From an uncultured Collinsella sp. (GTDB lineage: Bacteria > Actinomycetota > Coriobacteriia > Coriobacteriales > Coriobacteriaceae), in the NCBI GenBank assembly GCA_900540995.1, contig UQHO01000039.1, forward strand, positions 1 through 20,485: DNA of 20,485 bases, written 5' to 3'. Below the pieces are notes generated by a model. The model did not search any database, had not been told where the DNA came from, and saw nothing but the letters and a program-made list of their open reading frames with translations. The position numbers were made by a program, and so were the translations under genes. The stretch's first letter is position 1, and the number at the start of each line of letters is the position of its first letter. Below are positions 7,693-14,738 of the stretch, piece after piece.

Positions 7693-7714
7693 TACATATT
7701 ACCATACAGATTAC
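7687..7714. repeat. 28-bp direct repeat, left copy (element end)
   Basis: Identical to 16027-16054; contains CATACATATTACCATACAGA. It lies about 110 bases inside attL, while its partner lies about 70 bases inside attR. This suggests protein-binding sites used in excision or integration. Confidence 0.8.
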
Positions 7715-7723
7715 CTCGAACCC

Positions 7724-8941
7724 CTAGGTCGTACGGAGCATGTCCACCAAAACGGAGACGTTGGTCGTATCCGTATAGTAGCTGCGATTCACCTCGGGGC
7801 TGTGCCCGAAATACGCCGAGCGAATCAAATCGGGAACGCCTTTCTGCATCCACTCGGTGTTGATGGTCGCGCGCCAGACATGGGTCGAGACCTTATCGAG
7901 AAGGGGTATGCCCAAGGCGTCTGCCAACTCGTGATAGAGCTTCTTAATGGCATGCTGCGCGTTGTTGATGTCCCACGCGCTGCCAGGAGCCGCGGGGGCG
8001 GGGAACAGCAGCGCGCCTGGTTCGGCCCCCGCTCTTTCCAGCCGCGCCCTCATGCGCTCGGCAACGCGCTCGTCAAGGATGGGGATGGTACGCCCGCGAT
8101 GGGTCTTTGACACCTCGGTCGTCACGGTAACACTAAGCAAGCCGTCCTTGTCCTCAACGTTCGCGCGGCTGAGCAGTCTCGCCTCGTTGATGCGAAGCCC
8201 CGTCACTGCCTGCAGCAACGTGATCTCAACGACAGCGCGGCGCAGATTGCGCACATCCTCAACGGTATAGTGCCCTCTTTTCGGCGGATTTACATCATTA
8301 GGGTCAATCGCAAGCAGGTATTCGAGCACGCGCCCGCGCTCCCCCGGCGTGAGCGCCTGTCCGCCCGGAGCCTTGTTTGTCATGCGACACTCAGGCAGGC
8401 GCGGCCTGAAGCTCTTGAGGGGGTTGTGGGCGATTACCTCGTCGCGCACCAAAGGCTCAAGAACATATTTGCTCACCGTCTTTTGGCAATGCTTGGCGGT
8501 AGAGGTGCCGTGGCGCCTTGCCATCCCATCCAAGATGCCTTCGAGGTTGCGCGGGCGAACCGCGTCCGCGATGCGAAAGCCCCCAAACGCCTCCGCCGCG
8601 AGATTGAGCACGTGGCAGTATTTGTCCCGTGTTCGGGGTCGCAAGATGGAATCATCGGTGCGCTCGATTCCGGGGATTACCTCTTTGCGGATATAGTCGC
8701 GCATGCTCGACGAGCCCTTCCAAGGAGTGCTGCCCCCGCCTGTTGCGAGAATTTCCTCAGCTTGGGCATGAGCGCGGCGGCGCAGTTCGCCTTTGGTGCA
8801 CTTCCCCTTGGTCGTCTTCTTGATGAGACGCCCGTTCAGCAAGCGCATGCTCCACTGCATGCGATAGCCGCCGTCGGGCGTCGGCGCAATCTTTGCGCGG
8901 TCAATGCTTGTCTCTCCAAGCTCAAGGGCGACGCGGGACAT
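7724..8941 (-). CDS. int: Tyrosine recombinase (phage-type integrase)
   Basis: The 405-residue protein catalyses site-specific recombination between the att sites. The catalytic set is visible: R250 in TGLRINEARLL, K279 in the beta-hairpin (EVSKTHRGR), H354-x-x-R357 in STHVWRATI, H380 in FGHSPEVN, and a nucleophilic tyrosine at 388 or 389 in RSYYTD. Residues ~20-60 resemble an arm-binding domain and ~75-180 a core-binding SAM-like domain. The ATG at 8941 follows GGGAGG. The gene is 26 bases downstream of the excisionase-like gene and reads toward attL, the usual layout for tRNA-integrating elements. Length and motif completeness suggest an active enzyme. Confidence 0.94.
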   Translation of the reverse strand: MSRVALELGETSIDRAKIAPTPDGGYRMQWSMRLLNGRLIKKTTKGKCTKGELRRRAHAQAEEILATGGGSTPWKGSSSMRDYIRKEVIPGIERTDDSILRPRTRDKYCHVLNLAAEAFGGFRIADAVRPRNLEGILDGMARRHGTSTAKHCQKTVSKYVLEPLVRDEVIAHNPLKSFRPRLPECRMTNKAPGGQALTPGERGRVLEYLLAIDPNDVNPPKRGHYTVEDVRNLRRAVVEITLLQAVTGLRINEARLLSRANVEDKDGLLSVTVTTEVSKTHRGRTIPILDERVAERMRARLERAGAEPGALLFPAPAAPGSAWDINNAQHAIKKLYHELADALGIPLLDKVSTHVWRATINTEWMQKGVPDLIRSAYFGHSPEVNRSYYTDTTNVSVLVDMLRTT

Positions 8942-8967
8942 GTTTTACCTCCCTTCCTTTGCGTCGC

Positions 8968-9192
8968 CTATCGGCGAGCATCTCCGCTCGCCTTTACCTG
9001 ATGTTCGACAATCCAGTCCTGCACGTCGCTCAGGCGATACATCACAGGGGAGCGCTTCTTGCCCAGGCGAATGTACGCAGGCCCTCGACCCTTGCAGCGC
9101 CAGTTCGCGAGCGTACGAGAGCTGATGCCCAGCACGAATGCGGCCTCTTTTGAGTCGATGAGAAAAATGGAATCGGTTTCGTTTGTAGCCAT
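8968..9192 (-). CDS. Excisionase-like MerR-type helix-turn-helix protein
   Basis: I take the ATG at 9192 (74 residues) because AGGAGG lies five bases upstream of it; the longer open frame upstream has no such site. The protein reads as one winged helix-turn-helix: LIDSKEAAFVLGISSRTLAN, then WRCKGRGPAYIRLG and VMYRLSDVQDWIVEHQ. This is the pattern of HTH_17/AlpA/Xis proteins. Such proteins bend the att DNA and set the direction of integrase action, and some also regulate transcription. Its place directly upstream of the integrase on the same strand supports the excisionase role. Confidence 0.85.
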   Translation of the reverse strand: MATNETDSIFLIDSKEAAFVLGISSRTLANWRCKGRGPAYIRLGKKRSPVMYRLSDVQDWIVEHQVKASGDARR

Positions 9193-10226
9193 GACTGCCT
9201 CCTGGCAACAGGCACAGCCGCAATAGCGGCGTGCATCCTGGCCAGAAGGCGCTCCCATCGGATGCGATACGCACACCCGCGCTTCCTGACATGCGGGAAT
9301 CGGCGAAACCCAATTCGCGCGTCCCGCGAGCCGACCTGCAGCGGTCTTTTGGCCTTGCCCAGCCCGAGCAGGGGTTTGGTGCATCGGACATGGCGTGGGG
9401 AGGCTCTGTTTCCCCGAGGCAGCCTCTTAAGGCGTCATGGGAGACGCCACCTGCATCCAGTGGTTAGCGCTTCGAGGAGACGGAGGCGCCAGAGCACGAG
9501 GCCTCAAACGGCCTGATGACATCTTACCCCGCCGTGCCATTCTTGCCAAACGGGGAAAATGTCGCTTGTTTTTAGGCACATCGTCCGGGAAGACCGATGC
9601 CGAGGGCAACGAGAGAGACGCGCCCGTTTTCACGCCGCGTTTTTCGGAAAACAGTTCCATAAAGTCACCATAAGCGGCAGGGCAAGCCCCGCACTTGCAA
9701 CGCACGCTCGCACGCGCCTCATCCCGTCGTTGCATGATCGGGGCGACGCCGTTGCGGCCTCGCGGCAGTCTTGCGGCAGGGCTTTTCAGACCCGAACTGC
9801 CACCCCAAACCCCCGCCCGCAGGCTCGCAAGGCGGGACTGGCAACCCTGGCAGCCCCTCCCGCCACCGCAAAACGGGTAGCGGTGGAAGAAGACGTACAC
9901 GAAAAGGCAGGGGACGGTTTTACCTGTGTCCATGTACTATTTAGGCTGCCAGGACTGCCAGCGCCCTCTCAGCCCCCATCGCCGCAGAAGGAAGGGCGGC
10001 AGGAAGTCGCCGCGCCGGCCCCTGCCGCGCACCTGCCAGACCTGCCGTGCGCCACCTTCTCCGCCGCGGCGTCCTCGCTTCACGAAAACAGCACACCGAC
10101 TTTCCGCTCATTTACGAACAGAAAGCCCTTCTACCTGCGCTTTTGCAGAAAACGAGGTCTTCTCAGTCACCGAATGTCACGGTAAAACATTCTAAAAAAC
10201 ACCGCGAAAGATACGGAGGAGAAGCC
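9193..10226. other. Non-coding 1-kb region between excisionase and helicase genes, with CTGCC-type repeats
   Basis: Several long open frames cross this region on both strands, but none has a convincing ribosome site or family resemblance. Visible structure: hairpin GGCGTC/GACGCC (9431-9448); inverted repeat GGCGGGA/TCCCGCC (9831-9837, 9858-9864) enclosing CTGGCAACCCTGGCAG; and three related CTGCCAG-x-x-CTGCC blocks. The blocks are at 9838-9855 (inverted), 9946-9961 and 10033-10047. GAATGT/ACATTC (10172-10177, 10187-10192) lies just before the helicase start and could be an operator. The region lies between divergent genes, so it probably holds promoters and perhaps origin iterons. Confidence 0.45.
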
Positions 10227-11903
10227 ATGGGACAGACGTATAACGAGCTTATAAGAACCGTGACCGAAGACTATCTTGGGGGCGTCGATGTGGACAGCGA
10301 CCCGTCTCCAGAAACCATTGAGAATGAGCTGCTCCAAGCCACCAACAACGCCATTCAGGAGTACAACCTCGGCCCTCGTGACCCCAATGCCCCTATCGGC
10401 GCAAAGCCGAAGGACGCCTACCCCGACCAGAAACCGCCTGGCGAGCGCCTCAGGAAGCTCAAGGAGCTTCTGCCCCTCCAGATTGCGCTTGCCATCAAGG
10501 AGGTCCACCATGCCAAGCTCATCTGCTGGGCGGCAGACGAGGGGGACGGAAACTACGACGTGGGCGTGTACCAGTCGGAGGGGGACGCCAAGGGCGTCTA
10601 CGACACCAGAAGCGACAACCTCACGCGACTTATCCGCCGCTATGACGCAACGATCAGCAAACGCAACGTCGATGAGGTCGTTGCGATCTTGCGCGCGGTG
10701 TGCGAGGTGGTGTCCCCCTGCACCAACCCCGACCTCGTCGCCGTGAACAACGGCCTGTACGACTATGGCAACAAGATTCTCATGGACTTCGACCCCGAGC
10801 TGGTGTTCACCTCCAAAATCGGGACGGACTTCGTAGAAGACGCCCCCAATCCCGTCATCCGCAACAACGAGGACGGCACCGACTGGGACGTGGTGACGTG
10901 GATGGACGAGCTTTCCGACGACCCCGAGGTCGTGGAGCTTCTTTGGCAGGTTCTCGGTGCGGTCGTGCGCCCCAACGTCGACTGGAACAAGAGCGCGTGG
11001 CTGTACTCGACCCTCGGCAACAACGGCAAGGGGACGTTTTGCACCCTCGCCCGCAACCTCTGCGGCAAGGGGGCGTGGGCGTCCATCCCCATCAAGGCGT
11101 TCGGGGACGACTTCAAGCTCGAATCCCTCACGCGCGTCTCCGCCATCATCACCGACGAGAACGACACGGGCACCTACCTGGACGATGCGGCGGCGCTCAA
11201 GTCCATCATCACGGGAGACCCGTTCTTGATGAACCGCAAGTTCAAAGACCCGCGCTCGGTGAAGTTCCGGGGCTTCATGATTCAGTGCATCAACTCGCTG
11301 CCGAAGCTTCGCGACAAGTCGGAGTCTCTGTACCGCCGCCTTCTGGTGATTCCCTTCGAGAAGCGCTTCGAGGGCTGCGAGCGCAAGTACATCAAGGGCG
11401 ACTACCTGAACCGACCCGAAGTCCTCGAATACGTACTCCACCGCATCCTCGCAAAGACCGATTACTACGAGCTTGACGCGCCCGGGGCGACGCGCAGGCT
11501 CCTTGCCGAGTATCGCGAGGTGAACGACCCCGTGCGCCAGTTCCTCGACGACATCCTGCCGCAAGTCGCTTGGGATTTGCTCCCCTGGCAGTTCCTCCAC
11601 GACCTGTACCGTCACTGGTCGCGGCGCAACAACCCCTCGGGAAGGGTTCAGTCCAAGCAGGTCTTCGTCAAGGAGGTCAAGGCGCTCCTGCCCCAGCACG
11701 GCATTGGATGGAGCTCCACCCAAAACCCCGTCCGCGCCCCCTCAAAGATGGGCTGGTCCGAACCGCTCATCTTGGAGTACGAAGTGACCGAGTGGATGGA
11801 CAGAGCCTTTCGCGGCATCAACCCCGACCGCGCGTGCATGCCCGCCAGCATAAAGGAGCGATACGAGGGGCTGGTGCGAGACGTCCCACAAGGCGAGCCG
11901 TAA
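10227..11903 (+). CDS. P4/D5-type superfamily-3 replicative helicase (phage/plasmid primase family, helicase part)
   Basis: I choose the ATG at 10227 (558 residues) because GGAGGAG lies a few bases upstream; an in-frame start at 10047 has no site. Walker A is LGNNGKGTF (263-271), Walker B is SAIITDEND (305-313), and sensor/motif C is QCINSLPKL (353-361), followed by the arginine-rich YRRLLVIPFEKRF (369-381). These are typical of D5_N/DUF5906-like primase-helicases of phages and integrative elements. The N-terminal ~200 residues show no AEP or TOPRIM primase motif, so it may supply only helicase activity and use host primase. The C-terminal ~100 residues resemble the winged-helix end of D5 proteins. 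It probably initiates replication of the excised circle. Confidence 0.88.
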   Translation: MGQTYNELIRTVTEDYLGGVDVDSDPSPETIENELLQATNNAIQEYNLGPRDPNAPIGAKPKDAYPDQKPPGERLRKLKELLPLQIALAIKEVHHAKLICWAADEGDGNYDVGVYQSEGDAKGVYDTRSDNLTRLIRRYDATISKRNVDEVVAILRAVCEVVSPCTNPDLVAVNNGLYDYGNKILMDFDPELVFTSKIGTDFVEDAPNPVIRNNEDGTDWDVVTWMDELSDDPEVVELLWQVLGAVVRPNVDWNKSAWLYSTLGNNGKGTFCTLARNLCGKGAWASIPIKAFGDDFKLESLTRVSAIITDENDTGTYLDDAAALKSIITGDPFLMNRKFKDPRSVKFRGFMIQCINSLPKLRDKSESLYRRLLVIPFEKRFEGCERKYIKGDYLNRPEVLEYVLHRILAKTDYYELDAPGATRRLLAEYREVNDPVRQFLDDILPQVAWDLLPWQFLHDLYRHWSRRNNPSGRVQSKQVFVKEVKALLPQHGIGWSSTQNPVRAPSKMGWSEPLILEYEVTEWMDRAFRGINPDRACMPASIKERYEGLVRDVPQGEP

Positions 11904-11940
11904 GTCAACCCGCAGCCCGCTGAGCCTCATGATGCGGACC

Positions 11941-12000
11941 GCCGCGAAAGCGAAGCGATCTGCCCCGCACCGCAGGGGCAGTCGCTTCGATCACGGCGGC
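11941..12000. repeat. Long interrupted hairpin after the helicase gene
   Basis: CGAAGCGA (11951-11958) plus CTGCCCC (11960-11966) pair with GGGGCAG (11975-11981) and TCGCTTCG (11982-11989): 15 pairs with one bulged T and an 8-base loop. GCCGC/GCGGC (11941-11945, 11996-12000) closes an outer stem. No T-run follows, so it is not a simple terminator. Confidence 0.7.
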
Positions 12001-12015
12001 ATCCACTGTTTCGAT

Positions 12016-12048
12016 AGGGACGGACGGCTTTTCGCCTCCGTCCCTTTT
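12016..12048 (+). terminator. Rho-independent terminator of the helicase gene
   Basis: AGGGACGGA (12016-12024) pairs perfectly with TCCGTCCCT (12037-12045), GGC/GCC extends the stem inward past a bulged C, and TTTT follows. It lies about 110 bases past the helicase stop. Confidence 0.8.
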
Positions 12049-12103
12049 CATGTGGCGCTCCGCCGGCACCCAAGCCCGCTGGCGTACGTCCTGAGACGGC
12101 ATC

Positions 12104-12246
12104 GGCGAGTGCCTTGCGCTCGCAGCGTTTGCGACCCTGAGGTCGCATCGAGGGGGACTGTCGGCTATGCCGACCGCAGCGCACGCTGCGTCAGTCCCCC
12201 TTATGCCCTTTTCCCCTTTTGTCCCTCGGAGCGTAACGCGGAGAGG
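12104..12246. repeat. Cluster of hairpins including a three-way-junction palindrome; possible origin
   Basis: Successive perfect or near-perfect stems: GCGACC/GGTCGC (12131-12146), then an outer 10-bp stem AGGGGGACTG (12151-12160) with CAGTCCCCCT (12192-12201). The outer stem encloses two further hairpins: TCGGC-TAT-GCCGA (12161-12173) and CGCAGCG-CA-CGCTGCG (12175-12190). Only one base on each side (12174, 12191) is left unpaired, giving a T-shaped three-way junction. CCCTC...GAGGG with inner GCG-TAA-CGC follows (about 12222-12246). No gene or tRNA covers it. The T-shape resembles replication origins or terminal hairpins of other replicons; a structured RNA is the alternative. Confidence 0.7.
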
Positions 12247-12275
12247 GATGGGGAAGTTTCTCCTGATATATGGCG

Positions 12276-12426
12276 CGAAGCGCTGTAGAAAATACGTTAG
12301 TTTTCAGGGGTTGGATTTGTCGAAGATTGCGACAATTGTAGAAAGCGCTTCGAAAAGCCCCATAAACGGGGCAATCTTCTCGGAGTTTTTCTACAAGTTC
12401 AGGCGTAAAGTGACGACGTGTAGAAA
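12276..12426. repeat. TGTAGAAA motif cluster with nested inverted repeats
   Basis: TGTAGAAA occurs at 12284-12291, 12337-12344 and 12419-12426, and inverted at 12388-12395. Two interleaved inverted repeats also occur: CGAAGCGCT (12276-12284) with AGCGCTTCG (12344-12352), and GAAGATTGC (12322-12330) with GCAATCTTC (12371-12379). The segment is more A+T-rich than its surroundings. Iteron-type replication sites are one reading. Confidence 0.5.
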
Positions 12427-12450
12427 GTGCGTCTTGAGTGTGCGCGGAGC

Positions 12451-12490
12451 AAAAAATAAAGGGCGCAGCGATTGTTTTCGCTGCGCCCTT
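12451..12490 (-). terminator. Rho-independent terminator of the small-protein operon
   Basis: A perfect 13-bp stem (12459-12471 with 12478-12490), loop TTGTTT, is followed on the minus strand by TTTATTTTTTG. It lies 10 bases after the stop of the 93-residue gene. Confidence 0.9.
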
Positions 12491-12500
12491 CGGCGTCTTT

Positions 12501-12782
12501 TCAGTCGTAGATTATCGGAGCGGGCACGAGCTGCCAAGCTGTGCCTAGATGATTTACCCCAAGGACGTACAGGTCAAGCTCCTCGTCGTAGAACACCGGC
12601 TCGCCCGTGTGCTCCATGACAAACGACGGGTCCTGTATGATGTACCACTGGAAAATCTCCTCCCACGGTGCCCAGTCTCCGCTCACAAGCTCAAGCGGGC
12701 GTTTTGCCATCTCGTTTGCGAGTACCATGTTCCCGCACGTCTCGGCGAGGTCGGCGTAGGTCTTGATGCCGTAGTCACTCAT
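12501..12782 (-). CDS. Small conserved mobile-element protein (93 aa), function unknown
   Basis: The acidic protein has a distinctive C-terminal half: EIFQWYIIQDPSFVMEHTGE, then PVFYDEELDLYVLGVNHLGT and AWQLVP. The pattern WYII...E..VFY.EELDLYV.GV.H.GT.W is one I recognise from small proteins of Gram-positive plasmids, phages and integrative elements, for which I know no function. The ATG overlaps the stop of the upstream gene by eight bases (ATGAGTGA), with GGAAGGG upstream, so it is translationally coupled. The strong terminator directly after it marks the operon end. Confidence 0.75.
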   Translation of the reverse strand: MSDYGIKTYADLAETCGNMVLANEMAKRPLELVSGDWAPWEEIFQWYIIQDPSFVMEHTGEPVFYDEELDLYVLGVNHLGTAWQLVPAPIIYD

Positions 12783-13128
12783 CGCTTTTCCCTTCCGCTT
12801 CCCGCCCCTCGGTTCGCTTGAGGTATTCCGCCACGCAGCAGCGCATGGTGCGCAGGGTCTCGCAGTCGATGCTCTGGGCGAGGATGTCCCCGTCGAGGAC
12901 GACCTCGCCCAGAGCGTTCACGAACCGCCACTCCATCACGTTGTCGATGCGCTTGAGCACGTCCTTCAGGGTGCCGCTGTCGCGCACGGGGGTGTTCCCG
13001 TCCACCTTCGCCATGCGCTCAAGCTCCTTGGCCTTCGCCGAGCAGATGCGGGCGGTGCGCCTGAGCACCTGTGCCCTCCACATGGCCTCCTCCTGGGGGC
13101 CGTTGGGTTCAAGACGCTCCTTGTCCAT
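12775..13128 (-). CDS. Hypothetical protein (117 aa), helical and charged
   Basis: Not recognised. The protein begins MDKERLEPNGPQEEAMWRAQ. It has a basic helical N-terminal half (VLRRTARICSAKAKELERMA), a middle part rich in Asp/Val (TLKDVLKRIDNVMEWRFVN, ALGEVVLDGDILAQ) and an Arg/Glu-rich end. No signal peptide or membrane segment is visible. AAGGAGG lies seven bases before the ATG. It overlaps the 93-residue gene, so both are expressed together. Its place in the element between replication and surface-protein genes gives no firm clue. Confidence 0.75.
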   Translation of the reverse strand: MDKERLEPNGPQEEAMWRAQVLRRTARICSAKAKELERMAKVDGNTPVRDSGTLKDVLKRIDNVMEWRFVNALGEVVLDGDILAQSIDCETLRTMRCCVAEYLKRTEGREAEGKSDE

Positions 13129-13354
13129 CGTGTACCTCCTTATCTTCGTTTCAGAGGCACCCGACGCCGCAGGCGTCTTTCACACATGCCCATCCAAAGC
13201 CCAGCGAAAGACCTCCGAAAGACCTTCGCAGGGGCTCTGTTCGGACAGGGGCGCGAAAAGGTCTCAGAACAGCCCACCGGAAGACCCCGAAAAGCCCTTC
13301 AAAAGTCGGTGCGCTGTTGCTGATCCTGTTTCGCGGTATTCCGGAGCATCTGGG
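13129..13354. other. Intergenic region with short repeats upstream of the small-protein operon
   Basis: Contains hairpin GACGCC-GCA-GGCGTC (13163-13177) and two direct copies of CGAAAGACCT (13205-13214, 13216-13225) with a looser CGGAAGACC-type echo near 13280. The promoter of the two small genes should lie here, but I cannot place it. Confidence 0.35.
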
Positions 13355-13396
13355 CAAAAAACAAGGGGAGCACCCGTTGTATGGGTGCTCCCCTTG
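13355..13396 (-). terminator. Rho-independent terminator of the surface-protein operon
   Basis: A perfect 14-bp stem (13362-13375 with 13383-13396), loop GTTGTAT, is followed on the minus strand by TTTTTTG. It is 165 bases beyond the stop of the membrane-anchored protein gene. Confidence 0.9.
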
Positions 13397-13399
13397 CTC

Positions 13400-13561
13400 G
13401 GGAAACGGACACCTGCACGCGACTTGAGGGAGGGCGATTTCCCGTGGGTGTGCCCGTAGAGATGGACGATGCCGTCAGGCACGTCGGGGGCGTATTTCAA
13501 TAACGCCTTGTCCAGCGAGTTCGCTGCGACGTCCTTCAGCTCGACCTTGTCGTCGTATGCG
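13400..13561 (-). pseudogene. Possible remnant of a metallophosphoesterase 3' end
   Basis: In a frame different from the upstream surface-protein gene the minus strand reads DDKVELKDVAANSLDKALL, then KYAPDVPDGIVHLYGHTHGK. The element VHLYGHTHGK matches the metal-binding GHTHG signature near the C-terminus of calcineurin-like phosphoesterases. There is no start codon with a ribosome site and no upstream D-x-H or GNHD motif. It looks like a leftover fragment between the surface-protein stop and the terminator. A chance match is possible because the segment is short. Confidence 0.4.
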
Positions 13562-14674
13562 TTAGCGGGTCGCTCCGCAGTCGCAATACTGGTAGTCCAC
13601 ATAGGTCTGTGTCTCGTATCGACCGTGGTCTTCTTCGTGGGAGCCGGCAGGGACGCGCTGTGTCTCGTAGACGGTTTCCATGCGATAGTTACCGAAGTAA
13701 CCCTGCTTAATGAGTTCAACGGCATGTGCTTTAGCCACGCTTGAGTCTGTGGTTGCGAAACCGTCCTCTGCGAAGATATATCGCGTGCCGACAGGTACCT
13801 GCTGGTCTGTGTAGTCGGTCACGGTTACGATGTTCGGAATCCAGACCTGCTTGGTCGCGATGTGGTCCTTCCAGCTGTGGCTGTGCGCCGGTGCGGAAGG
13901 CTGGTTCGAAGAACCGCTCGAAGACCCGCCGGAAGTATTGGAACCGTTGTCTGCGTTGCCGTTGTCAGTCTTATTGCCGTCATTCTTGGCAGACGGGGTC
14001 GTCTGTGCGGGCTTGTCGTTGACATCGACGTCCTTGTCGGCGTCGGTCGCCTCCTGCTTGGTCTTGTCGCTCGCGTTCGGGTTCTTGGCGACGTTGCCGT
14101 CGAGCTTGTCGAGGATGCCCGTGCCGGCGTCGCCCTTCAGGGTCTCGTCGCCCTTCTTGATGGCGTCCTTGGTCTTGTCGACGATGTTCGCGAGCATCTC
14201 GTCGGTGACCTTGTCGGCGGGAATCTGCGCCATGGGGCAGTTGACCGCAGGCGCAGTCTTCGCGTCGGCGTCGACGGTGATGTCGACGGGAGCACCCGTG
14301 TTGTAGATGTCGAAGGCGGAACCGTCGGAGTTGACGGGGCTGACGAAGCTCACGGTGTAGTCGCCCTCGGCGAGTGCGACCGTGGAAGTGCCCTTGTTGC
14401 CCTCGGCATCGGGGGTCACCGCGTGGTAGAAGTCCACATCGTTGCCCTCGATATGGGCAATGGCGGGCGTGGAGTTCTCGTCCCAGCCGTTGTCGGCCGT
14501 GACGTTGAGGGTCACATCGACGGTTCTTGACTCCTGCTGTTCTGGTTGTTGCTCGGACGTTGCGAACGCTCCACTTGCCACGGCTATCGCAACAACGATC
14601 GCAACAACGATCGCAGCGGCTATCGCTGCGACTTGGGGCTTATGAGAGCGCGCCCACTGGGAAAGTTTATCCAT
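13562..14674 (-). CDS. Membrane-anchored extracellular protein with low-complexity linker
   Basis: I take the ATG at 14674 (370 residues, MDKLSQWARSHKPQ) because AGGAGG lies nine bases upstream. Residues ~14-36 form one hydrophobic segment with a basic N-terminus, so the rest is probably outside the cell. Residues ~50-150 look beta-rich and acidic. A Lys/Asp-rich stretch follows, then a linker of N, D, G and S (about 220-260). The C-terminal ~105 residues (HSHSWKDHIATKQVWIPNIV to CDCGATR) repeat V-x-E-T/Y-V patterns and end in a C-x-C-G motif. Similar tails occur in surface proteins of Coriobacteria and Clostridia mobile elements. No LPXTG sortase motif is seen. It follows the lipoprotein gene by 64 bases in one operon. 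Function unknown; adhesion or surface exclusion are guesses. Confidence 0.75.
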   Translation of the reverse strand: MDKLSQWARSHKPQVAAIAAAIVVAIVVAIAVASGAFATSEQQPEQQESRTVDVTLNVTADNGWDENSTPAIAHIEGNDVDFYHAVTPDAEGNKGTSTVALAEGDYTVSFVSPVNSDGSAFDIYNTGAPVDITVDADAKTAPAVNCPMAQIPADKVTDEMLANIVDKTKDAIKKGDETLKGDAGTGILDKLDGNVAKNPNASDKTKQEATDADKDVDVNDKPAQTTPSAKNDGNKTDNGNADNGSNTSGGSSSGSSNQPSAPAHSHSWKDHIATKQVWIPNIVTVTDYTDQQVPVGTRYIFAEDGFATTDSSVAKAHAVELIKQGYFGNYRMETVYETQRVPAGSHEEDHGRYETQTYVDYQYCDCGATR

Positions 14675-14738
14675 TGTCTTCTTCCTCCTTTCTCGTTGTT
14701 TCTTTGCAAGCAATTTCGGTCACAACTTGCATATGTGG

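Noticed and set aside
9427..10185. Overlapping open frames of 168 and 208 codons between excisionase and helicase
   Set aside because: They overlap on opposite strands, have no ribosome sites, and read as arbitrary Arg/Pro/Ala-rich sequence; treated as non-coding.
10167..11723. 518-codon minus-strand open frame opposite the helicase
   Set aside because: No recognisable motif; the plus strand has Walker A, Walker B and a good ribosome site.
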